Below are positions 16,370 through 25,149 of a stretch of 64,000 nucleotides of DNA, one piece after another (the stretch's first letter is position 1; each line of letters begins with the position of its first letter). Both the position numbers and the translations under genes were made by a program. The notes under the pieces are model-generated. The model did not search any database and was not told the origin of the DNA. It was given only the letters and a program-made list of their open reading frames with translations. This DNA comes from a virus, in IMG/VR virus record IMGVR_UViG_3300015360_000032, positions 16,924 through 80,923 of that record; one strand, given 5' to 3'.

Positions 16370-16767
16370 TGGGGTTTCTCTTCAGCTTGTGGGGGAGGCA
16401 TGTTGACAGGGGGGGTCTTCACTCCGCGATAAACATCAAGGGCCTGCATAACAAGTAACGAGCCTGACCATACGGATGCGTAGAGGACGAACTCCTCCAT
16501 TTGAATTTTGTCGTTCAACACACGAACAAAGATCGCCCATGTGTGAGTCATGCAGCAGATGAAAGCAAAAAGCCTTCCCGAGGAGAGCTTACCGCTGTCG
16601 GCGCGAAGAAAATCGCTGGCATCAAAGTGGCTGCTCTTCTGTGCCTTGAACAGCACCCAGACAAACATCGCCGCCATGCCGATCAGAGTCAGCAATGGCA
16701 TTAGCCTGTCAAACGCAAAGGCGCTAAACAGAGAGGCCGCAGCCTTTACGTAGTCGGGTCCGTCCAT
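16366..16767 (-). CDS. Holin-like membrane protein
   Basis: About 133 residues from the ATG at 16767 (MDGPDYVKAAASLFS); an upstream TTG extension to 16809 runs through a hairpin and is less likely. Two to three hydrophobic segments (RLMPLLTLIGMAAMFVWVLF, RLFAFICCMTHTWAIFV, FVLYASVWSGSLLVMQAL) and a proline-rich C-terminus are seen. It is coupled to the muramidase start. A holin is the natural call, though other phage membrane proteins share this layout. Confidence 0.7.
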   Translation of the reverse strand: MDGPDYVKAAASLFSAFAFDRLMPLLTLIGMAAMFVWVLFKAQKSSHFDASDFLRADSGKLSSGRLFAFICCMTHTWAIFVRVLNDKIQMEEFVLYASVWSGSLLVMQALDVYRGVKTPPVNMPPPQAEEKPQ

Positions 16768-16789
16768 TCTTGTTTCCAGTAAGGAGAAT

Positions 16790-16816
16790 GCCCCGGCGCT
16801 TCGCGGCAACCGGGGC
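16790..16816. other. GC-rich hairpin before holin-like gene
   Basis: GCCCCGG and CCGGGGC form a seven-pair stem with a 13-base loop in the gap before the holin-like gene. No T-run follows on the minus strand, so it is not a normal terminator. It could slow translation or act as an RNA-processing signal. Confidence 0.4.
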
Positions 16817-16824
16817 GTGGCCCT

Positions 16825-17187
16825 TTAGGCCGGGGGCGTATCGGCAGGCACATCCTCAGCCGGATCAGGAGCGGGTGCCGGTGCGGAGGAGGCCAGCGCG
16901 GCGGTAATCTGGGCCTGGACCGCGTCCAGATCATCGGCGGCTTTCTGGAGCATCACCGGGTCACAGTGATTCACCATCGCTTCAGCAAGTTGCGTCTTCA
17001 GCGACATGAGGGCGTTGACCGCCAACACAGCAACTTGCTTGGTCTCCTCGACTTCTTTGGCGAGATTATTGGATGCTTGGTTCATGATTTTTGCCCTTTC
17101 TATGAGCTTGTCAACGGACAGTCGGAGTGAAGTCAGCAAGTCTGGCGCTTGCTTCTTCGGCGGAAAAATCCACTCAAATAGGCACAT
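16825..17187 (-). CDS. Small coiled-coil protein of the lysis region
   Basis: 120 residues. It starts MCLFEWIFPPKKQ, continues with a long helix (residues 20-95) of coiled-coil character and ends in an Ala/Pro-rich acidic tail (APAPAPDPAEDVPADTPPA). The start overlaps the upstream stop (TAATG). No enzyme motif. It may associate with the membrane proteins encoded on either side. Confidence 0.6.
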   Translation of the reverse strand: MCLFEWIFPPKKQAPDLLTSLRLSVDKLIERAKIMNQASNNLAKEVEETKQVAVLAVNALMSLKTQLAEAMVNHCDPVMLQKAADDLDAVQAQITAALASSAPAPAPDPAEDVPADTPPA

Positions 17188-17477
17188 TACTTTCCCTTCC
17201 CATTTGAATTGCCAGACGCCTCTTTGCGTAATTCTTCTACGTTTTTTTGTAAATCTTTCAGAGAGCTTTCGATGCGCAGCAAGGAGGTATTGATAGCCAA
17301 GTCCTGCTGGGTGTCCCTCTCCCTCTGATAAATCTTGGCCTCTTCGAGAACGATCACTCGTTTGTCTAGGCTTGACCAGCCAATGAACAGAGCGATTGCC
17401 ATTCCAAAGAAGGTGAGGAGGTGCCCTGCGTTAATGGTGGGGTCAAAGGTAAGGCCCCTTCTGTTGTGCGGTGGCAT
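17187..17477 (-). CDS. Membrane-anchored coiled-coil protein
   Basis: About 96 residues from ATG at 17477, chosen because GAGGATA lies seven bases before it; a longer frame begins at 17519. TINAGHLLTFFGMAIALFIGW is a single membrane segment, followed by a heptad-rich region (KRVIVLEEAKIYQRERDTQQ onward) and a Lys-rich end. Similar small proteins accompany holin and endolysin genes in many siphoviruses; an accessory lysis or holin-like role is inferred. Confidence 0.65.
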   Translation of the reverse strand: MPPHNRRGLTFDPTINAGHLLTFFGMAIALFIGWSSLDKRVIVLEEAKIYQRERDTQQDLAINTSLLRIESSLKDLQKNVEELRKEASGNSNGKGK

Positions 17478-17509
17478 AGGGTTATCCTCGTAACGATTAT
17501 CTTCGAAGT

Positions 17510-17887
17510 TCACAAGCATGGAGTGCCCGATTTAGGTTTACGGGGGCGCCTAAAAAGGCCACTATTCGAATTGAATCTCATGACCGCGTCTGGGTTGTTT
17601 TCCAGAGCGTCTGCCGCTTCAGCCCACGTCAATTCATCCAGAATCATGTGTCCGCATTCCATGAGACACCAGCTACGGCTGTTGACCGTGGCTGAATCGA
17701 ATATTCTTTTTAGCCCCTCACTTTTTCCTTCTTGATTCTCGTAGCGAAACGGAGGGGGGCTTCGAATAAGAGGGGGCCTCGGTGGGGAGGGCCTATAGCG
17801 AGCTTCCCTGGCTTCCTCTGGTTCGTCGTCTAGGGCGAAGCGGGACTTGAAGAGTCCCCCCCAAACCCGAAACTGCTTATCGAGCAT
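17510..17887 (-). CDS. Hypothetical proline-rich protein
   Basis: 125 residues from the ATG at 17887 (MLDKQFRVWGGLF), whose start overlaps the stop of the exported-protein gene (TGATG). The middle is Arg/Pro-rich (YRPSPPRPPLIRSPPP) and a Cys/His pair (WCLMECGH) follows. No signal peptide. No family recognised. Confidence 0.55.
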   Translation of the reverse strand: MLDKQFRVWGGLFKSRFALDDEPEEAREARYRPSPPRPPLIRSPPPFRYENQEGKSEGLKRIFDSATVNSRSWCLMECGHMILDELTWAEAADALENNPDAVMRFNSNSGLFRRPRKPKSGTPCL

Positions 17888-18645
17888 CACTGCACCGAGC
17901 AGAGAGCGACAGGGTTTGCAATCGCTACTTGTGTGCCGCTAGGCGCGGGAACAGGAACAGAGCAGTAGTCGCTCGTCGGTGTACTCCAAATCTCTTTGGT
18001 ACACGAGCAGACTGTGTACTGAGCTACCCGGGCATACGTGGCCTTGAATTGATTTGCAGCCGGGGGGACGCCACGAATAAAATCAAAGACTGCGCGGGTG
18101 CCGATGGGGACGGCGTTGCTAGGGGCCTTGACCACTTTGAACACCGGATCGGGCGGCTTCATTGCAAGCATGGCTCCGTAGTGCGGGCACCAGATCGCAA
18201 GTCTTGCCGGATCAGCGGCAGAGGGGAGAGGATACTTCTTTATTGCCAGCTTCGCGGAGGCAAGACGGTCTGCTGAGGAGAGTACCCCGGGAAGCTCTCC
18301 CGTCATGGTGGACATCTCTGCGAATGTCCATGCACCCATCGCCCAATTCCACGTAGTCTTCGTGGGGCAGAATTGCCAGAGGGTAACCCCCGCACTTGCG
18401 CCGGCGAGGACGGACTTGTAATCAAACCCTTTGCCTGTTCCCCCGAAGAGGGTAGGAAGGCACTGGATCGGGTCGAGCGGCGTTGCCGCAGTATCAGTGG
18501 AGTTGACTCTCGTGGGGCCGGTGAGGCCTCCGTACGCCACGCAGACATGGTTCGTTGTCGGCGGGGGTGTACTGGGGCCATCAACCTGCGCCAGGAGGGG
18601 CGCGGGCAAAAGCAAGGCGAGCAGGAGAAAACAAAAGCGGTACAT
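17887..18645 (-). CDS. Exported Cys-containing protein of unknown function
   Basis: 252 residues with a clear Sec signal peptide: MYRFCFLLLALLLPAPLLAQ with a probable cut after Ala-Gln near residue 20. The mature part holds about eight Cys in loose pairs, suited to periplasmic disulphides (VCVAYGG, IQCLP, FCPTK, WCPHYG, VCSCTKE, DYCSV, LCSVQ). I recognise no family. It heads the lysis cluster behind a possible promoter (around 18731-18760). A periplasmic role in lysis control, superinfection exclusion or receptor masking is possible. Confidence 0.7.
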   Translation of the reverse strand: MYRFCFLLLALLLPAPLLAQVDGPSTPPPTTNHVCVAYGGLTGPTRVNSTDTAATPLDPIQCLPTLFGGTGKGFDYKSVLAGASAGVTLWQFCPTKTTWNWAMGAWTFAEMSTMTGELPGVLSSADRLASAKLAIKKYPLPSAADPARLAIWCPHYGAMLAMKPPDPVFKVVKAPSNAVPIGTRAVFDFIRGVPPAANQFKATYARVAQYTVCSCTKEIWSTPTSDYCSVPVPAPSGTQVAIANPVALCSVQ

Positions 18646-18693
18646 ATCTCAACCCTCTGGAGAGGATTACAAAGACATGGCCTGCCGCCAAGA

Positions 18694-18711
18694 TTTGCAA
18701 TCAATTTCAAA
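18694..18711. repeat. 18-bp dyad copy (junction, below promoter)
   Basis: TTTGCAATCAATTTCAAA between the TATAAT at 18731 and the exported-protein gene. Confidence 0.75.
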
Positions 18712-18730
18712 TATGTACCGTTGTCGAGAT

Positions 18731-18760
18731 TATAGAGGCACAGTATCTCCCGTGGCTACC
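18731..18760 (-). promoter_or_regulatory. Candidate sigma70-type promoter for the lysis cluster
   Basis: On the minus strand a perfect TATAAT (18736-18731) is preceded after 18 bases by TAGCCA, a partial -35. It lies in the gap between a fibre-like gene and the exported-protein gene. A dyad repeat copy (18694-18711) would fall roughly at +13 to +30, an operator-like place. Confidence 0.4.
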
Positions 18761-18770
18761 AAACTACATA

Positions 18771-20039
18771 CTACGAGACAGTCGGAACCAACCCAACCAC
18801 AGCGATAGACCCCGCGCCGGGCTTAGCTACATAGCTACCGACAGTGTATGAGCCACTACCCGTGAATGTGAGAACCGTTTCTTCTCCCGTCGTTGTGACT
18901 GTCGGGGAGCCCGTGTGGTTACCACTATAGTTAAAAGTGAGCAGGCGCAGGATAACAACACCGGAGCCGCCTGCACCGCCAACACCGCCTGCGCCATTAA
19001 GACCGCCGCCACCGCCACCGCCATTACCCCGGTTAGCCGTATCCGTAGACCCTGCGGTACTCGTCGTTTCTAAACCACCCTCGCCGCCCGCTGCGTATGT
19101 CACGGCAGACCCGGAGATGGTACTAACTAAGCCGCTGCCCGCAGTAGTGACGCCACCGGCGCTGCCCGCGCCACCACCACCGCCACCTTTGCAGGCTGTG
19201 GAGCCAAACGTTCCTATGCCTGCACCGCCATTGTTACCCTGGCCTGCGGTGCCAGCACCACCCGCAGCGCTACCGGCAGTACCACCGCCACTACCGCCAG
19301 CGCCACCCAACTGGAAGCCGCCTCGACCGCCGCCCGTACAAGTTACGGTCGTGAACCCGTCCCCAGAGATAGATGAATCGCTTCCTGCGATTCCGGGGAC
19401 GCCACTCGGGCTGGCCGCGCCTGCACCTACCGTTACAGTAATCACGACTCCGCTAGCCAACGTAGTAAGCTTGCCGGTTTTCAAGCCCCCCGCGCCACCG
19501 CCACCGCCCCCGACGCTAGCGCCGCCGCCGCTACCGCTACCTCCACCGGCCGCGACCAGATAGCTAATGCCATCTGAACGATCAACCACAGGGGCTAGAC
19601 CACTAAACGTGGCTGATCCTTGTGCTGGCGAACGAGTCGAGATAACGGTAGGTGCGAGACCCGCAAACGATACGCTGCCCCTCCCGGTTACGGCATATAT
19701 TGTTGTATTGAGAGCCGTAGGGGCATATGTCGTAATGCTTAGTGCGCGGCTGCCCACCGCAATCGGCAAGCCACGGAAGATATCCAAACCTACCGGGAAG
19801 TTGTTGGTGGTAATTCCGAAGAAGATAGCAGGGTCAGCGCGTACATTGACCGCAAACGGGTTGGGCGTTGCGCTTCCTGTGAATGTAGTCGGGGCGTCAC
19901 GTAGATTGACCGCAAAAGGATTCGGGGTAGCGCGTCCTAAGAATATATACGGGGACTCGCTGAGCAATACGGGAAATGAGTTAACCCCCACACCACGGAA
20001 GACATTATTGTTTCCAAAGATATATGGGTTAACTATCAC
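18771..20039 (-). CDS. Glycine-rich tail fibre/tip protein
   Basis: 422 residues from a GTG start with AGGA six bases before it. The N-terminal third holds three related strand repeats (TPNPFAVNLR, TPNPFAVNVR, TTNNFPVGL). From about residue 155 comes a long Gly-rich region (AAGGGSGSGG, GGGGGGAGG, GGGRGG and more), typical of tail-fibre Gly-rich domains that form polyglycine-helix bundles and bind receptors. The C-terminus is beta-rich. The Gly-rich part makes the plus strand proline-rich and open, which is a shadow. Receptor binding is the likely role. Confidence 0.7.
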   Translation of the reverse strand: MIVNPYIFGNNNVFRGVGVNSFPVLLSESPYIFLGRATPNPFAVNLRDAPTTFTGSATPNPFAVNVRADPAIFFGITTNNFPVGLDIFRGLPIAVGSRALSITTYAPTALNTTIYAVTGRGSVSFAGLAPTVISTRSPAQGSATFSGLAPVVDRSDGISYLVAAGGGSGSGGGASVGGGGGGAGGLKTGKLTTLASGVVITVTVGAGAASPSGVPGIAGSDSSISGDGFTTVTCTGGGRGGFQLGGAGGSGGGTAGSAAGGAGTAGQGNNGGAGIGTFGSTACKGGGGGGAGSAGGVTTAGSGLVSTISGSAVTYAAGGEGGLETTSTAGSTDTANRGNGGGGGGGLNGAGGVGGAGGSGVVILRLLTFNYSGNHTGSPTVTTTGEETVLTFTGSGSYTVGSYVAKPGAGSIAVVGLVPTVS

Positions 20040-20051
20040 CGCAAATCCTAA

Positions 20052-20624
20052 TTAGTAAGTCCAAAGACTCGGGAACTCAATCTTCAGGTTCCGAATACGG
20101 TAATTCGTACCGGAGACGATACTGACATCAGGTATTTCCAGATCGGAACCAGAGCCTGGAAGACCTACCGTACCTATAAGGCTATGCCGGATACTGTCGC
20201 TAAACTGTCCGCCGCCGTTACCCATTCGCAAATGCCACCAAAACCAGGTTGCTGTGCCCGACACAACCGCCGTTTTATACCCTGACGTGATAGTTGACGG
20301 ATTGCTTGTTTGGTCTGTCAGCGCAAAATCATCCGTAGCATACCCCGGGTTGGCACCATCAGCGTGGTGTGTACATTGAAAATTGACAAGAATATCTGCT
20401 GACCGAGCAGAGAAGCCCGTCAAAGAGGCCAGGGAAGCAATGGTGCCTCTCATTATGCCAATCTGGCCCCACGTACCCGGATCGAAGTAGTTACCTGCGT
20501 TCTTCGCCATTAACAGTCCGGCTATAGGCGCGCTGATGCCGAGGCCGTTAGACTCCACGTCCCGCCGAATAACCCGCGCCGGCAACCCAGCCATTATCCC
20601 TGCACTAAGTTCAACTGAAGCCAT
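20052..20624 (-). CDS. Putative tail fibre-associated protein
   Basis: 190 residues starting MASVELSAGIMAGLPARVI after an AGGAG site. Beta-rich with aromatic clusters (ATWFWWHLRMGNGGGQFS). Its place among fibre-like genes suggests a virion protein exposed at the tail tip. No family recognised. Confidence 0.6.
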   Translation of the reverse strand: MASVELSAGIMAGLPARVIRRDVESNGLGISAPIAGLLMAKNAGNYFDPGTWGQIGIMRGTIASLASLTGFSARSADILVNFQCTHHADGANPGYATDDFALTDQTSNPSTITSGYKTAVVSGTATWFWWHLRMGNGGGQFSDSIRHSLIGTVGLPGSGSDLEIPDVSIVSGTNYRIRNLKIEFPSLWTY

Positions 20625-20642
20625 TTTGAATTCTCCTAAAAA

Positions 20643-21098
20643 TTAAGACATTGTGGCGGCAAGGCTACCGTCGATGATTACTTTGCTAACACCGGACGTA
20701 AAGGCGGTACTAGAGAATCTAAGAATGCCGACTCCACCCGCATCGCTTACATCACCAACAGTGAAAATCGTTGTAGGTAGAGCCGCATTCATTGCACCTA
20801 GCGCGGGATTCGTTCCCCAGAGAATGCACCAAGTTCCAGTACCTGTATTGCTCGCGTTGACGGCAGCAGGAATGGCAGACAGGGAAAGCGTGTTAGTGGA
20901 GTACGCCCATGTTGCCCCTACGTAATGCGCCAAGAAGTTTGCGTTGCCGCTGTTGTACGACGCAAAGGCTGCGGCGATACCTGCGGCGGAAGGCTTCGAT
21001 CCCGAGTAAATAGTGATTGCAAAGGGCGAAGCCATAGCCGCAAAGACGCCTTGGTAAACGAAGAGGCCCGCGAGCGATGGGGAATATTGCATTGTCAT
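20643..21098 (-). CDS. Putative tail-associated structural protein
   Basis: 151 residues starting MTMQYSPSLAGLFVYQGVF after an AAGGAAA site. Gly, Ala, Ser and Thr-rich and strand-forming, with SGSKPSAAGIAAAFASY near residue 32. Similar small proteins are common beside tail fibre genes in siphoviruses; the role is not known. Confidence 0.6.
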   Translation of the reverse strand: MTMQYSPSLAGLFVYQGVFAAMASPFAITIYSGSKPSAAGIAAAFASYNSGNANFLAHYVGATWAYSTNTLSLSAIPAAVNASNTGTGTWCILWGTNPALGAMNAALPTTIFTVGDVSDAGGVGILRFSSTAFTSGVSKVIIDGSLAATMS

Positions 21099-21112
21099 AT
21101 CAGTTTCCTTAG

Positions 21113-21130
21113 ATTGAAATCAATTTCAAT
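21113..21130. repeat. 18-bp dyad copy (junction)
   Basis: ATTGAAATCAATTTCAAT at the end of the DUF2793 gene, before the gene at 20643. Confidence 0.8.
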
Positions 21131-21842
21131 ACGATCCGATGAGGGTGGCTACGAGCCCTTTTGCGGTACCGTTACCTATCTGGGTTACGTGGATAGTGAC
21201 CCGCGAATCGTCGGCAATGGCGACATCGCTGATAACCGCAGGAGTGACAGCCGTAACACTGGTTGTTTCTGTGTTGTCGATGGTGAGCAATGTACTTAGA
21301 ACGGTTACTCCATTCTCTCTGATGTCCACAGTGAAGAGCGCGCCGCTTGCTTGCGCCGTTTGCAGAGAGATTCTAACCGCAGCCAGGGTAAATGCGCGGG
21401 GCTGGCGCCAACCCATAACTTCACCAACCTCCAATGGACTCAGATCATAGTCTGAGCAAGCTACTTGCTTTTCATAGTAGTTGGTAATGCCCAGAAGACT
21501 GGTCAGCGTCACCCAGTTAGCAGAGACGTAGGAGTAGTAGCGGGCCTCATCGACCGCGAAAACCAGCCAACCAGATTTGGGGGGAAAGAATTCCCAGATC
21601 GTACCGTTGTACCTTGCGATTTTCTTGTCATGGGTTGACCAAGACCCTGTAGCCGCTGGACCTACGATGTAGGTATCCCCCGAGGTAGGTGACCCGGGTG
21701 GCGCAGTCAAGTCCTTGTCAATCACCTTGGCTTGAGCTAGAGCGTCAACCTTTCTCAGGTTGGCGTTCATGGCATCGCCCCAGAGTGTTTCTCCAAGGAC
21801 CCAACCATGCATCAGTTCAATATTTTGAAGAGCAGCAGGCAT
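21126..21842 (-). CDS. DUF2793-containing tail fibre protein
   Basis: 238 residues. Residues 45-125 fit DUF2793: APPGSPTSGDTYIVG, ATGSWSTHDKKIARYNGTIWEF, PPKSGWLVF and the aromatic strand pair that follows. The C-terminal half is a separate beta domain (SGALFTVDIRENGVTVLS). DUF2793 is found in phage tail fibre-like proteins, so receptor binding or fibre attachment is likely. The gene is flanked by two dyad copies (21113-21130 and 21857-21874). Confidence 0.8.
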   Translation of the reverse strand: MPAALQNIELMHGWVLGETLWGDAMNANLRKVDALAQAKVIDKDLTAPPGSPTSGDTYIVGPAATGSWSTHDKKIARYNGTIWEFFPPKSGWLVFAVDEARYYSYVSANWVTLTSLLGITNYYEKQVACSDYDLSPLEVGEVMGWRQPRAFTLAAVRISLQTAQASGALFTVDIRENGVTVLSTLLTIDNTETTSVTAVTPAVISDVAIADDSRVTIHVTQIGNGTAKGLVATLIGSY

Positions 21843-21856
21843 ATCAATTCACCTTT

Positions 21857-21874
21857 TCTGAAATCAATTTCAAT
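21857..21874. repeat. 18-bp dyad copy (junction)
   Basis: TCTGAAATCAATTTCAAT between the hub gene and the DUF2793 gene. Confidence 0.8.
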
Positions 21875-21893
21875 TTAGTAGATTGTAGGACAG

Positions 21894-24602
21894 TTACGGG
21901 GTACCGCCCCAGTCATAGCCCCAACCAACGCCCCAGCCCTTAGTAATGGCTTTCGGCTCATTACCAGATAGAGTGATCGTTCCGGTACCAGGGGCAACGC
22001 CCTGAGTCATAAAGAAGTCAACTACGTATTTTTGGTATGACTCTAGAGCAGACCGTACAGACCACAACTCAACTCGAATGCTGTACGGGCTGCCGTCGCT
22101 CTGCCAATCACTATAGTTGTACGTGTAGCTGAGACCAGTGATTCCCGCAACTGTCCGGAGAACTGCACTGGTAATCCGGTTCGTGATCTTAACCGTGTAC
22201 GTCGTTCCCGCCTCAGGTGATACGCTTGAATCTTGGTGATATACCAGATTTTCAAACTGAGTTAGACGGTTTCTATGGAACCAGCTAAGGGCGAAGCTAC
22301 CCGGGCGGCTGATCACATTAGGGAAGGGAATTCCATTAAATTGAACGTTTGCCGGGGGGTACGGACGGGGATGACGAAGCACCATCGTCTTCGTAACCGG
22401 AGGAGCCAGAGAGAAAGCTAGCGTGCCGTTAGAAGTACGGGTAAGCGCTCTGCCCGTGACCTCCTCAGTTTCAGAGTAGTAGGTAGGATCGCGCCCCCAC
22501 CCACTTAGATAGAAATACATCCGAGATAGTGCAGCATGACTTTGAGGAATAGTGTCAGCACATCCTCGGGCTATAGCCATCACTCCTGTTCCAGCGTCGA
22601 AACTAACTATTCTGACAATCTCATCATTAATCATGGCAGGCAATCCCGCCACAATACCCTGCCCAACGAGGCTCGAAACTACGATTGAAGTCTGTAGTGG
22701 GGTTAGGGCAAGCACACAGACGCAACTAGGCGTCCATTTACCCGTTCCTTTTACACTAAAGGCTCCACCTGTAATGCCGGTATGAATTCCATAATCCAGA
22801 GACAGAGGTGTCGGCCTGACAGAAAGCAACGTGACGAACGTTTCATTGCCGGTCAAGGCATAAAACTGCGGTGCCGCCATCGCCTTTAGCAAGAAAATAT
22901 ATGGCGACTCGACCATTGCCGTAGCAGTCGCGGCTATCGGAGGGGCGCCTGATGGCGGGGTAACGATGGGGTCAGACCCAACAAAAGATGTAGCCGATAG
23001 GCCAAACACGTCTTGCAGAGCGGTGACGGCCATGGTGCCGTCGTCCTGGCTGCGATCTTCAATCTTGCCAACGCGCAAAAGCATAGCGCCTATGCTGCGA
23101 TTTGCGTCACTAAATCTAAAAACTTGGCCCGGAGTCAGCCTCCATGCCCTGCGATCCATGATGAACTTAAAGCGGCGAATGGGTGTTCCGCCGACTCTCA
23201 GGTCTCTTTGGGCAAGGCGGGCAGCTAACTCTGGGGTAGGAATGCCAGGGTAGCTCACTGACTTGCTGTATATTGCTCCCGTAGCCTGCGCGGAGCCAAC
23301 ATTTTGCGCTCTGACCTGTCGAGTATCCCCCGTAACAGCGTCCGTGTAGCTGAGAACGACTTCATTGATCAGCGTTTGCGGAGAGGAAGAATCGTCTTCC
23401 TCGATAGAGAGAATGCCGCTGCTGGTCGTGAATTCGGTCAGGTCTTCGATTCGGGTAGCGTCCCGCATAATTCGTAGGTGAATCAGCCCACTTTCGCGGC
23501 TCTCAAAAAGAACCCCACCTATGTGGTCAATGACTTGCTGAACAAAAGCCTCGACAGTGTCTTCCCGCGTCCATCGGATACACAAACCAAGCTTCTCAGC
23601 GTAGAGGCTGTCCGCGACCTTAGTAAACGTTTCGTTGTCCAGTTTCGCCCGTGGTAAACCTCTGCCCCAGTCTCTATTTGTCAGACACTCATAGATAATA
23701 TGCGCGGGGTTCATTGCCTTTATGGTTGCGCGCTCTGTCGATAGGCCCCCGTTAACAGCCGCAGGGGGAGCAAGTCGATCAATCGTATAGAGGATTTCTA
23801 CCGCCTCACCGGGAGCTATGTAGGTGCCGGCGATGACTTCCGCAGTAGTCCAACTAACCGCGCCTGCATCTAGTTGTGGGGTGCCTATCTCAAAACCACG
23901 GTAAAAAACAGAGAGGACACTCGTGGCTAGGATGCCGTCTGTGTACCAGGGTATCGTAAGTCCGTCCGACCCGACGTAGGAATATTGAGACAGTGTTACT
24001 GTTTCCGTAGCCCCCGAGGCAGGTGCAGGAGTCTCACCGGGGCGAAACAGTTCGATGACGGCTTTTTCTGGGTACCAAACGGCACCATCCCAGCCCATCA
24101 ATGCGCGGCGTACTCGAAACTTCCACGGCTTAGGGTATGCGCTCATAGCGCAAATCATGCCGTCAAAGAACAGGGTGAACATGCCTCGGAAGCCAGAGAC
24201 AAGACCACCAAGGAATGCTTGTAGACGGGGATTGACAGGCTGATTTGCCTCGCCCATCAAAACCTCTAAAGAGCCTTGAACACCCCCTTCTTTTTCCTCC
24301 CCGCCGAATAGCTCGGGGACGTTGATAGAAATAGTGCCAGATGTCGTGACGGGAGGCGCAGAGTCAATGATTACTTCTGAGGGGGGAACACATGTCTCGA
24401 CGACTGCTAGGTTAATACCCGGTATACCCGTAAACGAGTACGTGCATCCGCCGGCTGTTTGAACGGTACTACCAACAGGCCACGCTGTTTTGTCGCCAAT
24501 TTTTATTTCGACAAGAGCATCCACTGGGCCACGACATACGCCCATGTGAAGCTTCATAAAATAACGATATCCAATCGTTACTGGATCGCCCCCACTACTC
24601 AT
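21894..24602 (-). CDS. Tail hub / tip attachment protein
   Basis: About 902 residues from MSSGGDPVTIGYRYF (24602), chosen because a GCTGAGG site precedes it and it overlaps the upstream stop; a longer frame begins at 24638. GYRYFMKLHMGVCRGPVDAL is typical of large siphoviral tail-hub proteins with a Gp27-like fold (Phage-tail_3 type). The middle (residues 320-560) holds ATIKAMNPAHIIYECLTNRDWGRGL and APxELAARLAQRDLR-type motifs; fibronectin-like beta domains follow. It caps the distal tail and anchors the fibres encoded downstream. Confidence 0.82.
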   Translation of the reverse strand: MSSGGDPVTIGYRYFMKLHMGVCRGPVDALVEIKIGDKTAWPVGSTVQTAGGCTYSFTGIPGINLAVVETCVPPSEVIIDSAPPVTTSGTISINVPELFGGEEKEGGVQGSLEVLMGEANQPVNPRLQAFLGGLVSGFRGMFTLFFDGMICAMSAYPKPWKFRVRRALMGWDGAVWYPEKAVIELFRPGETPAPASGATETVTLSQYSYVGSDGLTIPWYTDGILATSVLSVFYRGFEIGTPQLDAGAVSWTTAEVIAGTYIAPGEAVEILYTIDRLAPPAAVNGGLSTERATIKAMNPAHIIYECLTNRDWGRGLPRAKLDNETFTKVADSLYAEKLGLCIRWTREDTVEAFVQQVIDHIGGVLFESRESGLIHLRIMRDATRIEDLTEFTTSSGILSIEEDDSSSPQTLINEVVLSYTDAVTGDTRQVRAQNVGSAQATGAIYSKSVSYPGIPTPELAARLAQRDLRVGGTPIRRFKFIMDRRAWRLTPGQVFRFSDANRSIGAMLLRVGKIEDRSQDDGTMAVTALQDVFGLSATSFVGSDPIVTPPSGAPPIAATATAMVESPYIFLLKAMAAPQFYALTGNETFVTLLSVRPTPLSLDYGIHTGITGGAFSVKGTGKWTPSCVCVLALTPLQTSIVVSSLVGQGIVAGLPAMINDEIVRIVSFDAGTGVMAIARGCADTIPQSHAALSRMYFYLSGWGRDPTYYSETEEVTGRALTRTSNGTLAFSLAPPVTKTMVLRHPRPYPPANVQFNGIPFPNVISRPGSFALSWFHRNRLTQFENLVYHQDSSVSPEAGTTYTVKITNRITSAVLRTVAGITGLSYTYNYSDWQSDGSPYSIRVELWSVRSALESYQKYVVDFFMTQGVAPGTGTITLSGNEPKAITKGWGVGWGYDWGGTP

Positions 24603-24810
24603 TTTTTGCCTCAGCTTCTCTTTGAGCAAACGCCACAATAGCTTCGACCATAGGACCGCCAGTCGCGGCTAAGTCCGGTGCGGGTATTCCACTCTTGATA
24701 AAGTCCCGCCAATCAAGCCCATAGTGTATGAACCAGTCTCTGGCCCCGGGTGTTAAGCAGTAGCCGCACGACCGTATGTGGCGAGGATAAATACGAAGCT
24801 CATTAGCCAT
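24595..24810 (-). CDS. Small conserved tail-tip assembly protein
   Basis: 71 residues. The pattern IRSCGYCLTPGARDWFIHYG followed by LDWRDFIKSGIPAPDLAATGG is shared with small proteins encoded just before the tail hub in many siphoviruses of proteobacteria. Two Cys lie close together near residue 16. Function unknown; context implies tail tip assembly. It overlaps the hub start by eight bases. Confidence 0.72.
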   Translation of the reverse strand: MANELRIYPRHIRSCGYCLTPGARDWFIHYGLDWRDFIKSGIPAPDLAATGGPMVEAIVAFAQREAEAKNE

Positions 24811-24814
24811 ATGG

Positions 24815-25123
24815 TTACCCCCGCTCTATCGGGGTGGTTGTCAGGTCGCCGTAACTCAGAACCATCCACCCGCCTGTCCAACAATCACCGAAAATAACCG
24901 CTTGTGCAGTTCCCTCGTCTGCCTGCGGGAATTCAAAGTCTTCTATGGTTGCGGCTTGTGGCTGTTGTGTCTTTGGTTTGGGGGCCAGCGCGCTAGAAAC
25001 TATTGCGATGATCACCATAATGATGAAGTCATCCCACCCCATCAAGGCACCGAAATAATGCCCCTCAATCACCGGGGCATTTAGAGCTTGCCAAAAGACA
25101 AACAGATTATGCAGGATGTCCAT
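24815..25123 (-). CDS. Tail assembly protein with membrane-like segment
   Basis: 102 residues. A hydrophobic stretch (WDDFIIMVIIAIVSSALA, residues 29-46) is followed by PKPKTQQPQAATIEDFEFPQ, then ADEGTAQAVIFGDCWTGG and YGDLTTTPI, the signature of small proteins between BR0599-like and hub genes. A dyad copy runs into its AAGGAATAACG ribosome-binding site. Possibly a peripheral hub component; exact role unknown. Confidence 0.7.
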   Translation of the reverse strand: MDILHNLFVFWQALNAPVIEGHYFGALMGWDDFIIMVIIAIVSSALAPKPKTQQPQAATIEDFEFPQADEGTAQAVIFGDCWTGGWMVLSYGDLTTTPIERG

Positions 25124-25131
25124 CGTTATTC

Positions 25132-25149
25132 CTTGAAATCAATTTCAAA
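25132..25149. repeat. 18-bp dyad copy (junction)
   Basis: CTTGAAATCAATTTCAAA. Contains the stop of the BR0599-like gene and abuts the next AAGGA site. Confidence 0.8.

Noticed and set aside
18937-19563. 208-residue proline-rich open frame on the plus strand
   Set aside because: It is the complement of the glycine-rich coding region of the fibre gene (Gly codons GGN read as Pro codons).
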